Positions 13,764-21,015 of a DNA stretch of 21,052 nucleotides are shown one piece after another. The notes below the pieces were generated by a model. The model was given only the letters and a program-made list of their open reading frames with translations. It was not told the origin of the DNA and did no database searches. The position numbers and the translations under genes were made by a program. Within the stretch, counting starts at the first letter, position 1. Each line of letters starts with the position of its first letter. The DNA is from CAYTTR01 sp964440805 (GTDB lineage: Bacteria > Acidobacteriota > Aminicenantia > Aminicenantales > Aminicenantaceae), in the NCBI GenBank assembly GCA_964440805.1, contig CAYTTR010000042.1:1-21052 (forward strand). The letters are read 5' to 3'.

Positions 13764-15398
13764 TTATTTAACCGGATTATGGTATTTCTTTTCTCCCCAG
13801 GGGGACCACAGGCCGTAGCTTTCCTCATGAATCCGGCATTTCCCTTCCGATGTCCATTTGAAGCCGTAATTGTAGCCGAACCATAAATAATCATCGCCGC
13901 CGCCGTTTTCAGTGGTGATGATGTAGCGTGAATCGACATTACCGACACCCAGTACTTTTTCTCCGGGCAGCGTGCCTTCTCCTCTGTCGCCTTTATTGGC
14001 GTCAAAAGGAACCCAACCATAAGGGGGAAGATAAACTTCCGTCCACCGGTGGAAAACATCATCGAAGCTGGCATCATCACCGCGCCGGCTGACTGCTCCC
14101 ACATAGCGGATCGGAACTCCCAGAGCCCGGCAAAGAGCAATCATGCTGTAGGAATATTCAGAACAAGAGGCGGTTCCTCTTTTCAAAACAGCAGGGGCAG
14201 GATTCCACCCTCCTAAGGGTTTGAGGTTGTAGCTCAGGTGTTCTCCTAAATATTCAAAAACACGGCGGACAATCCAGTAAGGATTTTTCTCCTCTCCGGC
14301 TATTTTTTTTGCCAGTTTCTGAATGAAGGGATCATTGATGCGGTATTTATCCCCATCCTGAGTGTATTTTTTTCTTATCTCTTCCGGGATATCTGCCAAC
14401 GTTCCTACCCTGTCCGGATAAATAAAGTACTCTGTGCTGTATATTTTAGCTTTAACTTTCCAACCAGGTTTGACTATTGTATTGGGTTTTAAGTCTTTGA
14501 AATGAAAATGAGCGATTTTCTGACCCCAACTGTCCTTGAAAATTTCATCCGGCTCTGTTTCAAACTGCAGTTCTTCCACCAATTCCTGATTATCCCGGTT
14601 TTCAGGCAAAGGAAGATAGATATCCAGAGTTTTTACTGTCCCCGGACCATAATTCCGGAATTCTTTTATAAAGTGAAGGTTCATTTGACGCTCATCCCAC
14701 TTGGATAGAATGTCATTGGAAAAGACTTTAATTTTGTAGATTTCGTTATTTTCGTAGTCCACGTTCCAGAGTACATCATCTCCCCAGGCAAGGCCGTAGG
14801 GGAAAGGACCATAAGAACGAAAAGAAGAAAGGCAGAGTCCGTCCGACGGATTAACCAGATAAACTCGATCTTTCCCTCTGTCTGTAACCCAGAGGTATTT
14901 GCCGTCATAGGCAAGACCGGCCGGCTCCCGGGCAGGGGAAGGAAAATTCTGAACCATCATTCCGTCTACAGGAGACACTTTAAGCAGGATATCTTCCCGG
15001 TGATCGATTATCCAAACATATTCTCCGTCCCAGGCAAGGTCACGCGGGTAGGAGCTGTTGGATTCAACAATGTGGAGAGCTTCTCCTGTTTCCGGGTCTA
15101 TTTGGTACATCAATTTTTCCCCGGAATCTATATGCCAGAGATGCTGCCCGTCCCAAGCCAGGCCTTCAGGGTGAAAACCGGGGGAGTCGAAACTTTTTAT
15201 GACTTCTCCTGTCTCAGGGTTTATTTTATAAATTTTGTCTGTGTAATTATCGGTTAACCAGAGGTTCTCTCCGTCAAAGGTTAAACCGGTGGGACAGGGG
15301 CCGGGTGTTTTTAAAACTTCTAAAATATCACCAACTTTTGCCCAGGATATGGTTGAGAAAAGGAATAAAATACATATAGATATAATCGCTTTTTTCAT
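13764..15398 (-). CDS. Exported propeller-transglutaminase fusion protein
   Basis: 544 residues. A signal peptide ends at SWA-KV (about 20). Residues 30-225 hold five consecutive repeats of about 42 residues with the pattern P-x-GL-x-(F/W/Y)-DG-x-x-LW-x-x-D...K-(I/L)-Y-x-(I/V)-x-P-x-(T/D)-G, an NHL/SMP-30-like beta-propeller. A linker domain follows (LHFIKEFRNYGPGTVKTLDI onward), then a transglutaminase-like domain from about 355. Its triad is complete: Cys412 in GTASCSEYS, His450 in VFHRWTEVYLP and Asp466 in GWVPFDANKGD. These periplasmic domains usually act as cysteine proteases or amidases, possibly on cell-wall peptides or surface proteins. AAGGAGG precedes the ATG. Nothing nearby indicates a partner. 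Confidence 0.88.
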   Translation of the reverse strand: MKKAIISICILFLFSTISWAKVGDILEVLKTPGPCPTGLTFDGENLWLTDNYTDKIYKINPETGEVIKSFDSPGFHPEGLAWDGQHLWHIDSGEKLMYQIDPETGEALHIVESNSSYPRDLAWDGEYVWIIDHREDILLKVSPVDGMMVQNFPSPAREPAGLAYDGKYLWVTDRGKDRVYLVNPSDGLCLSSFRSYGPFPYGLAWGDDVLWNVDYENNEIYKIKVFSNDILSKWDERQMNLHFIKEFRNYGPGTVKTLDIYLPLPENRDNQELVEELQFETEPDEIFKDSWGQKIAHFHFKDLKPNTIVKPGWKVKAKIYSTEYFIYPDRVGTLADIPEEIRKKYTQDGDKYRINDPFIQKLAKKIAGEEKNPYWIVRRVFEYLGEHLSYNLKPLGGWNPAPAVLKRGTASCSEYSYSMIALCRALGVPIRYVGAVSRRGDDASFDDVFHRWTEVYLPPYGWVPFDANKGDRGEGTLPGEKVLGVGNVDSRYIITTENGGGDDYLWFGYNYGFKWTSEGKCRIHEESYGLWSPWGEKKYHNPVK

Positions 15399-15454
15399 CT
15401 AAACCTCCTTATTACTGGCTTATGATTTTCATTATAAACAAAATAGCAGATGAT

Positions 15455-15490
15455 GTCTATTTAGTCTATTCAGTTTATTTGCTTAATTCT
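15455..15490 (+). repeat. Degenerate 9-bp tandem repeat, locus A
   Basis: Four units of nine bases: GTCTATTTA, GTCTATTCA, GTTTATTTG, CTTAATTCT (the last decayed). The same unit type, GTTTATYTY, recurs at the right edge of the window. It is non-coding and lies upstream of the transglutaminase gene. A further GTCTATTCATTTGCTCAA appears on the minus strand at about 15599-15616. Confidence 0.6.
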
Positions 15491-15718
15491 AATCATCTCA
15501 AACCAAACAGGTATGATAAATCTATGAACCCGGCAAACTCGGTAAACGCTGTTAAAACGTCCGGCCCGTCTCGTTCGATTCGCCAATTTTTTTCAAATTG
15601 AGCAAATGAATAGACCGAATAAGCGGAAAAAACTTATTTTATGTCAAAATTATTTTTTAGGAAGACTGGAGGATATTTAGTTTGACCCTCAATAAAAAAA
15701 GCCGTAATTTAAGATTAC
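15491..15718. other. Intergenic stretch between divergent transglutaminase and SDR genes
   Basis: No supported gene. A good ribosome site GGAGG (15668-15672) is followed nine bases later by a TTG (15682) that opens only a 16-codon frame ending at TAA 15730-15732. That frame overlaps the SDR start in another reading frame. It may be a leader, or the true SDR start displaced by a frameshift. Confidence 0.4.
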
Positions 15719-16615
15719 GTGGAAACTTCTAAATTAAAAGATAAAGTCTGTATTGTTACCGGGGCCAGTTCAGGCCTGGGTAAAGCTGCGGCCAAGCTGC
15801 TGTTACAGAGAGAGGCAAAAGTCGTAATGCTGAGCCGGGATAATGAGCGAGGGCAAAAAGAATTCAGGAATTTTAGAATGAACTATAAAGAAAAGGTCGA
15901 TTGGATTCCGGCCGACCTTTCTTCACTTAAATCGATTGAAAGGTTCGTTGAATCATTCAGGCAGAAATATCCTAAGCTGAACTTTCTATTTAACTGTGCC
16001 GGAATTATTTTGGTGAAGCGGAAGACCACTGAAGACGGCCTTGAAGCCATCTTCGCCACAAACTATTTGGGACATTTTTATCTGACAAACCTTCTATATG
16101 AGCCGCTCAAAGCCGCCTCACCTTCAAGAGTGATTACAGTCTCGGGAAGAGGGCACAAGTCGAGTCTTACAGAAGGAATAAGGCGAGGAACCGTTGATTT
16201 ATCCGATTTGCAGGGTGAAAAGCATTTCAGTTTTGCCAAAGCATCTAAACAAGCAGTGTTGGCCAAAATAATATTTACTTATGAGCTTTCAAGAAGGTGG
16301 AAGAAGTCCGGGATTGAGGCCTGCACCGTTTGCCCGGGTTTATCCAGGACCAACCTGGTTAGTCACCTGTCCTGGTATGTACGAGCTTACATGGCCGTAA
16401 GATTTTGCGTAGCCAGGGCCCAAACTGCAGAGAAAGGAGCAGGCCATCTTATTGAATTGGCCTTAACCGATAAGAATATAAACGGGAAATATTTTGAAGG
16501 CTCAAAAAAAGGGCTCAAAGAAGCAAGCTCATCGGATGAATCTTATGACTTGAACCTTGCCGAAAAGCTGTGGGCAGCAAGTGAAGAATTGGTTGGACGG
16601 AAGTTCGATTATTAA
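15719..16615 (+). CDS. Short-chain dehydrogenase-like protein lacking the usual catalytic Tyr
   Basis: 298 residues, retinol-dehydrogenase-like SDR layout. Cofactor loop TGASSGLG (14-21), NCAG (92-95), NYLGHFYLTN (115-124), serine strand VITVSGRGHK (Ser142) and CPGLSRT (205-211). The site that should read Y-x-x-x-K reads FSFAKASKQAVLAKIIFTYE (170-189). Aligned by the helix FTYEL the Tyr/Lys pair falls on Ser176/Val180; aligned by ASK it falls on Ala173/Lys177. Neither gives Tyr, so reductase activity is doubtful. The start is GTG 15719, since an in-frame TAA lies three codons upstream, but its ribosome site is poor. It converges with the metallo-hydrolase gene. Confidence 0.8.
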   Translation: METSKLKDKVCIVTGASSGLGKAAAKLLLQREAKVVMLSRDNERGQKEFRNFRMNYKEKVDWIPADLSSLKSIERFVESFRQKYPKLNFLFNCAGIILVKRKTTEDGLEAIFATNYLGHFYLTNLLYEPLKAASPSRVITVSGRGHKSSLTEGIRRGTVDLSDLQGEKHFSFAKASKQAVLAKIIFTYELSRRWKKSGIEACTVCPGLSRTNLVSHLSWYVRAYMAVRFCVARAQTAEKGAGHLIELALTDKNINGKYFEGSKKGLKEASSSDESYDLNLAEKLWAASEELVGRKFDY

Positions 16616-16648
16616 TGATGCGGCCTTATCATTTATGGTCCACAATAA

Positions 16649-17461
16649 TCATTCCAATTCAATGGTTCGGCCTGTGCCCATAGCGATATAATTTTCCCCA
16701 AATGCTTTTTTAAAGAGATTAATTGCTTCTTCTCCGGTACAGTGGGTTGCTCCACATTGGACAACTCCCAACTCCTTGAATCTTTCGATGATCCGGAGGA
16801 CTTCGTTTTCAGGAGTAGAGGCTAAGTGGAAACCACCTAAAACAAAATAGACATTTTTATTGAGTATAGTTTTTGCTTTTTCAATTATGCCCACAATGCC
16901 GGGATGGGCGCAGCCGGTAATTATTACTAGTCCCCGGTTCATGTTCAAGATTAAGGCTTGCTCTTTTATGGAAGTTCCCATTTCTCCTGTCAAGAAAACA
17001 TTGCGGCAGATTTCAACCGGCTCTGTTTTCCTTATTATCCGATCCTGCTTTGCTTCAATATCTTTTCCCAGATAAGATGTGGGAGCATAAACCGGTACCG
17101 AAGGAGATACTTTATCCAGGATAAAGAGAAGACCGCCGGTGTGATCGCCGTGGTTGTGGGATATGACGATAATATCGACTTGGGTTATATCCACTCCAAG
17201 AGTTTCAATATTGTGCCGGAGAATATCGGCTTGAGTTCCGGTATCGAAAAGAATGGTTTCTTCCGTCCCTTCAATGAGACAGGAAAATCCCCAGTCAGCC
17301 CTGGTTCCTTCTTTAAAAACATAGTTGTCGTAGAGTATGGTTATCTTGATTTCATCGGATAAATCTTTTATCGCTTCTGATTCTGCGGGAACTGAGGCAC
17401 TAAATATAGCCAAACAAAAGGAAAAGAAAAACGTGAAAAAATAATATTTGGTTTTACCCAT
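16649..17461 (-). CDS. Exported metallo-beta-lactamase-fold hydrolase
   Basis: 270 residues from ATG 17461. The frame runs 14 codons further to a TTG, but that would overlap the ATPase gene and precede the signal peptide. Signal peptide YYFFTFFFSFCLAIFSASVPA. Zinc ligands are H102-x-H104-x-D106-H107 (SHNHGDHTGG), H186 in TGCAHPGI, H212 in GGFHLA and H240 in ATHCTG. The order and spacing fit the subfamily annotated as 7,8-dihydropterin-6-methyl-4-(beta-D-ribofuranosyl)aminobenzene-5'-phosphate synthase-like; the substrate in bacteria is not known. It begins 16 bases after the ABC ATPase stop on the same strand, so it may be the last gene of that operon. No strong ribosome site. Confidence 0.85.
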   Translation of the reverse strand: MGKTKYYFFTFFFSFCLAIFSASVPAESEAIKDLSDEIKITILYDNYVFKEGTRADWGFSCLIEGTEETILFDTGTQADILRHNIETLGVDITQVDIIVISHNHGDHTGGLLFILDKVSPSVPVYAPTSYLGKDIEAKQDRIIRKTEPVEICRNVFLTGEMGTSIKEQALILNMNRGLVIITGCAHPGIVGIIEKAKTILNKNVYFVLGGFHLASTPENEVLRIIERFKELGVVQCGATHCTGEEAINLFKKAFGENYIAMGTGRTIELE

Positions 17462-17477
17462 TTTTTTACGGTTCAAC

Positions 17478-18164
17478 CTAGTAAGAAAGAAATAAAGCTT
17501 CAAGGTCTAAGCGCCCCTCACTCCTCAACCGGTCGAGGCTATCCTCAAGAAGAACGCATCCTTTTTTAATGATGATGACGTTATCGCAGATTTTTTCCAT
17601 TTCTGAAATTAAATGTGAGCTGAGGAGAAGAGTTTTCTGTTCATTCCTGAACTCAACAAAGAGCTCGCGTACTTTTTTTATGGAAACAGGATCAAGACTG
17701 GAGAAGGGTTCATCTACAATAAGAAAGTCAGGTGAAAGGATAAGATTCTGGAGGTAGGAAAATTTTTTTTGGTTTCCTAAAGAATAAGTTTGAATGCGCC
17801 GCCCAAGAATCGAAGGATCGAATCCTATTTTAAAGCTGATATTTTCAACCATTTTGCTTAAATAATCCCGGTTTATGTTCGACAACTTGGCCGTATATTC
17901 AAGGATATTCCATCCTTTGAGCCAGGGGAAAAAAACAGGGTGCTCAGGAACATAGCCAAGCTTTTTGCTCTTTATTTCTATATTCCCTGAGTCCGGCTTT
18001 AGAAAACCGAGGATTGTTTTGAGTGTAGTTGTCTTTCCAGCACCATTTTCTCCAAGAAAGGCGGTGATTGAGCCTCTCTTGACTGAAAAAGAAGCCTTGT
18101 TGACAGCCTGCACTCGGCCGAAAAATTTTGACAAATTTTCCAGGTGGACAACGAAATCACTCAT
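17478..18164 (-). CDS. ABC transporter ATP-binding protein of the peptide locus
   Basis: 228 residues from ATG 18164. That ATG forms an ATGA overlap with the permease stop and begins exactly at the fold (MSDFVVHLENLSKFFG); the longer open frame would overlap the permease. Walker A is GENGAGKTT (Lys44). The signature is degenerate, YSLGNQKKF. Walker B is FLIVDEP (Asp151, Glu152) and the switch His is H184 in LSSHLISEME. It resembles CcmA/bacteriocin-immunity type ATPases paired with short permeases. With the preceding gene it would form an inner-membrane exporter. The next gene downstream is the metallo-hydrolase. Confidence 0.92.
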   Translation of the reverse strand: MSDFVVHLENLSKFFGRVQAVNKASFSVKRGSITAFLGENGAGKTTTLKTILGFLKPDSGNIEIKSKKLGYVPEHPVFFPWLKGWNILEYTAKLSNINRDYLSKMVENISFKIGFDPSILGRRIQTYSLGNQKKFSYLQNLILSPDFLIVDEPFSSLDPVSIKKVRELFVEFRNEQKTLLLSSHLISEMEKICDNVIIIKKGCVLLEDSLDRLRSEGRLDLEALFLSY

Positions 18165-18898
18165 TGTTTTTTTAATTCCAAGTTCTTTATTTTTAACCAT
18201 TGGAGAGTAAAAAAAAGACAACTGAGAACAACTATTAAATAGAAAGATGAAAAGTATTTTTTTGAGACCAGGATATTGGGCAGAATTCCCATAAAGGCGA
18301 TAAATTTTAGCTTGGCATCCCAAGTGGGAAAAGAAGCATTAATCAAATTGTCAAGAAAACCTGCTCTGTTTGTAACTGAAAAAACAAGGCCTAAAAATGC
18401 AACAAGTTGACCGATTATAATGATCAGAACGTTTGAGCCGCCTTTGAAGTAAAAGCTGAGCCAGCCGCTTAAAGAAATATAATAAGCACCGGCTGCTGAT
18501 CCTATTAAAAATTGGAGAATGAAAACGCTGGAGAAATTCCCGCTGATAATGCCGTATCCGGTTAGAATCAAGAAGGTTGCCAAGGAAACGGAAAGAGCCA
18601 TTAAAAATAGAATTATATTTTTTTGAAAGAGGTAATGTTTAAATCCACCCTCAACAAAGGTTATATTTTCCAGGAAACCGCTTTCGATTTCCTCCTTCAT
18701 CATATCTTGGGAAATAAAAAGAAATATATAAGGGAAAAGAAAAAGGTAGAATTGAAATGAGGTGGAATAAGAATCTTTTACCCAGACATAAACTATGAGA
18801 ACAATTAGGAGCAAGAAAAGAAAGTAAATACTTTTAGTTGACAATATTTTTTTCCCGATGATAATGGAGTTTATTTTGAGGCGATGGCGAGGAGGCAT
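18161..18898 (-). CDS. ABC transporter permease (ABC-2-like) of the peptide locus
   Basis: 245 residues with about six membrane segments (around 22-41, 47-64, 94-118, 124-147, 156-176, 218-235). No strong sequence family signal, but its coupling to the ATPase by an ATGA overlap makes it the partner subunit. The start at ATG 18898 lies 28 bases inside the end of the thioredoxin-like gene, so translation is likely coupled; no strong ribosome site is visible. The motif MMKEEIESGFLEN between segments 2 and 3 corresponds to the cytoplasmic coupling helix of ABC-2 permeases. Confidence 0.8.
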   Translation of the reverse strand: MPPRHRLKINSIIIGKKILSTKSIYFLFLLLIVLIVYVWVKDSYSTSFQFYLFLFPYIFLFISQDMMKEEIESGFLENITFVEGGFKHYLFQKNIILFLMALSVSLATFLILTGYGIISGNFSSVFILQFLIGSAAGAYYISLSGWLSFYFKGGSNVLIIIIGQLVAFLGLVFSVTNRAGFLDNLINASFPTWDAKLKFIAFMGILPNILVSKKYFSSFYLIVVLSCLFFTLQWLKIKNLELKKQ

Positions 18899-19386
18899 TG
18901 TTTGACTTTTTCTCTCCTGATATTAAAACCGATGCTGTAATCATCGGCGTAGATCAAACGGTCATTATCCAGAATCACCCTATACGGCTCCAGTTTGACT
19001 TGAAACCTTCGGTAAAGCTCCTTATTTTTATCATGGATGATGGGATAATAAAACGAATACCTGAATGAAAATGCCCGGAGCTCATCCGGAGCGTCCAATG
19101 ATATTCCTATTAATTGAACCGGGATATGACATTTTTCAATAAATTCTTTCATTTCGATAAGCTCATCCCAGCAGATATGACAAGTAAGGGAAAAAAACAC
19201 AAGGAGCACCGGCTCAGATGTTTCAGGTAAAGCTTCATCAAGTGAAAAATAAATTTCAGATTGATTGGATTGGATTAAGAAATCGGAGGAAGCTGTTTGA
19301 GCTTTGATGGAAATCGAATTCAATCCATTAAGTGCCATGGTCATACATATATAAATAAAGACGTTCAAAAAAGTTTTTTTTCTCAT
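18871..19386 (-). CDS. Exported thioredoxin-like protein with CxxC
   Basis: 171 residues. N-terminal hydrophobic segment FLNVFIYICMTMALNGLN, so exported or membrane-anchored. The thioredoxin/TlpA core starts about 55 with EPVLLVFFSLTCHICWDELI: the C69-H-I-C72 active site sits at the end of the first core strand as in TlpA/AhpC-TSA proteins. It continues with VQLIGISLDAPDE and a strand YRVILDND. The cis-Pro position (usually TP) reads EPYRV, so the Pro is kept. Role: disulfide chemistry outside the cytoplasm, direction unknown. It overlaps the propeller gene by four bases (ATGA) and the permease by 28. Confidence 0.82.
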   Translation of the reverse strand: MRKKTFLNVFIYICMTMALNGLNSISIKAQTASSDFLIQSNQSEIYFSLDEALPETSEPVLLVFFSLTCHICWDELIEMKEFIEKCHIPVQLIGISLDAPDELRAFSFRYSFYYPIIHDKNKELYRRFQVKLEPYRVILDNDRLIYADDYSIGFNIRREKVKQCLLAIASK

Positions 19387-20372
19387 TTTTTTTCAATTTT
19401 AAAAAGCCGGAGTTTATCTTCCATATCTAAGGCATAGATTATTTCTCCTGCCATAGCAATTCGGTTTAAATGGAAGGGAAAATCAATAAAGGCTTCTATT
19501 TGACCGGATTCATTAACCACCGCCAGTTCCTTTCCGGGACCAATATCACGGTCTTCTGTATATTCGGGAATTAAAAGATAGAATTTATTTCTTTGCCAGT
19601 CACAATCCCAGCAAAAAGCTGAAAGTTCCTTGCTTTTTTTGTGACCTGGAAGCATGATTTTTTTTGAGGGATATTCAGGCTCGATCTTTATCTTCTTAAC
19701 AATATCTCCGTTTTTATTCATTCTCAGAATAAAGCGGTCCTCGCTTCTCCCTATAATATAAAAATTTCCATTTCCATCCTTCTTTAAAAAAACATAATTG
19801 CGGAAGGAATCATAAACGGAATCACCGGAAAAAAATGAATCCAAAGCTTCCCAGAGGAGTTCTCCTTCGGAGTTAAAACAGTGAATCATTTTTTCTTTTC
19901 CTTTGAAACCTGAAGGAAGATGCGATACGACAATTATTTCTTCCTCGATTGCCTGGATTTTTTTGGGGAAAAAAGAAACATTAAATCCTGAAAGATATTT
20001 TCCTTTCTTGTTCAATATCTGGATTCTGCGGTTGCCGGCATCCGTGATATAAAGATTGTCCCCAAGAATATCCAAGCCGGTCGGGGTGTCGAATTCAGCC
20101 GGTCCGGTACCTTTTCTGCCGAAGGAGTGTTTGAAAACTCCAAATTCAGAAAAAACCTTAACTTTGGCATCGCTTGATTCCAAAACAAAAAGTTCCCGTT
20201 CTTTAAAAACAAAAGCTGTTGGACGGAAGAAATATGCCTGTTCTTCTGTTAGCCCTTTTGGTTCAACTTCCTTAGCTGAATACCGGGTAATCTGATCGGG
20301 CGGGAGGCAAAAAGAGAAGAAATCACTTCCCAATATGAATAACCCTAAGAAAAAAAGAAATAATTTTCTCAT
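19383..20372 (-). CDS. Exported NHL-type 6-bladed beta-propeller protein
   Basis: 329 residues from the second ATG (20372), because AAGGAG directly abuts the first ATG at 20378. Signal peptide LFLFFLGLFILGSDFFSFC. NHL-like repeats: FRPTAFVFKERELFVLESSD, then GRKGTGPAEFDTPTGLDILG followed by NLYITDAGNRRIQILNKKGK, and later NGNFYIIGRSEDRFILRMNK and IYALDMEDKLRLFKIE. Blade 2 has the classic G-x-G-P-x-x-F-x-x-P-x-G-(L/I) start. Such propellers bind proteins or peptides. It is the first gene after the peptide gene, separated by a terminator-like hairpin, and overlaps the thioredoxin-like gene by four bases. Confidence 0.85.
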   Translation of the reverse strand: MRKLFLFFLGLFILGSDFFSFCLPPDQITRYSAKEVEPKGLTEEQAYFFRPTAFVFKERELFVLESSDAKVKVFSEFGVFKHSFGRKGTGPAEFDTPTGLDILGDNLYITDAGNRRIQILNKKGKYLSGFNVSFFPKKIQAIEEEIIVVSHLPSGFKGKEKMIHCFNSEGELLWEALDSFFSGDSVYDSFRNYVFLKKDGNGNFYIIGRSEDRFILRMNKNGDIVKKIKIEPEYPSKKIMLPGHKKSKELSAFCWDCDWQRNKFYLLIPEYTEDRDIGPGKELAVVNESGQIEAFIDFPFHLNRIAMAGEIIYALDMEDKLRLFKIEKK

Positions 20373-20400
20373 AACCATCTCCTTTTTTGTGCTTTCTCAG

Positions 20401-20452
20401 AAAAAAAATTTTTCTGGGGCCTCATCTTTTATAAAAGTAAAAACGAGGCCCC
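20401..20452 (-). terminator. Hairpin between peptide gene and propeller gene
   Basis: On the minus strand GGGGCCTC (20452-20445) pairs perfectly with GAGGCCCC (20423-20416). The loop holds a self-complementary CTTTTATAAAAG, and AGAAAAATTTTTTTT follows. This fits an intrinsic terminator or attenuator lying 11 bases after the peptide stop. Partial read-through would give much peptide mRNA and less of the downstream genes. Confidence 0.65.
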
Positions 20453-20462
20453 TTTAAACCGA

Positions 20463-20681
20463 TCATTTCATGGTCAGTAAGCATTTGCCAAGAGCAACAT
20501 CACATACAGTCAACATGAGTGCTGTTCTAATCCAGCCAGCCTTGGATCCAAGAGCACGCTCCCGGCATCTTTCCCAGTCGTCATAGCAGCTGTCTGCATC
20601 GGCCAAGGAAGAGCTGGGAATTAACAGAAAAACAGAAAGAAAAATAGCAACAGTTAGTGTCAAGGCGAAAGCTTTTTTCAT
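20463..20681 (-). CDS. Small exported peptide with twin C-x6-C motif
   Basis: 72 residues. Signal peptide MKKAFALTLTVAIFLSVFLL... with cleavage likely around SSLA-DA or ADA-DS (27-30), leaving about 43 residues. The four cysteines C32, C39, C60 and C67 are spaced C-x6-C, 20 residues, C-x6-C. Each pair lies in a likely helix (CYDDWERCRERAL and MLTVCDVALGKCLL) flanking a GSKAGW turn, which would suit a helical hairpin held by two disulfides. A strong AAAGGGGG site lies five bases before the ATG. I do not recognise the family. Position at the head of propeller, thioredoxin-like and ABC genes suggests it is the substrate or signal handled by them. Confidence 0.75.
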   Translation of the reverse strand: MKKAFALTLTVAIFLSVFLLIPSSSLADADSCYDDWERCRERALGSKAGWIRTALMLTVCDVALGKCLLTMK

Positions 20682-21015
20682 TTTATCCCCCTTTCAAAAG
20701 AGAAAAAAAGCAAAACTTATGCCAGGATCAAGAGTCAACACTGCCTCATAAGAGGCAACCTAAAGATTGGAATCAAGTTTATGTAAGTTGTCATTTTGCC
20801 CATTTAAGTGTTTATATTAGTTTACAATCACAATTGAGATTTATATCTTCTTGGGCATAAGAAGAAAAGATAATCGGGCCATAGTTCGCATCTAAGTGAG
20901 AAATTTGATGTAATTATTTCAAACTGATTTCCCATTACGGCTTTGCCACCCGCAACAGATGAAAATGCTCACATTCATTCATGCAGTTTTTTTGCTCATC
21001 TCGCCCTTCTATATT
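20682..21015. other. Upstream region of the peptide locus, no gene seen
   Basis: About 330 AT-rich bases without a convincing open frame on either strand. It should hold the promoter of the peptide gene. A minus-strand TTGACT at 20740-20735 is a fair -35, but no good -10 sits at the right distance. Confidence 0.4.
20742..20757. promoter_or_regulatory. Small palindrome upstream of the peptide gene
   Basis: TGCCTC-ATAA-GAGGCA, a perfect 6-bp inverted repeat about 60 bases before the peptide ATG and directly upstream of a TTGACT. It could be an operator or a 5' leader hairpin. Confidence 0.35.

Noticed and set aside
13712..14140. 142-codon minus-strand frame inside the transglutaminase gene
   Set aside because: It is an alternative frame of a gene whose own frame carries the complete catalytic triad.
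18165..18323. Longer N-terminus for the second ABC ATPase
   Set aside because: The extension lies inside the permease gene and does not match ABC folds; ATG 18164 forms an ATGA overlap.
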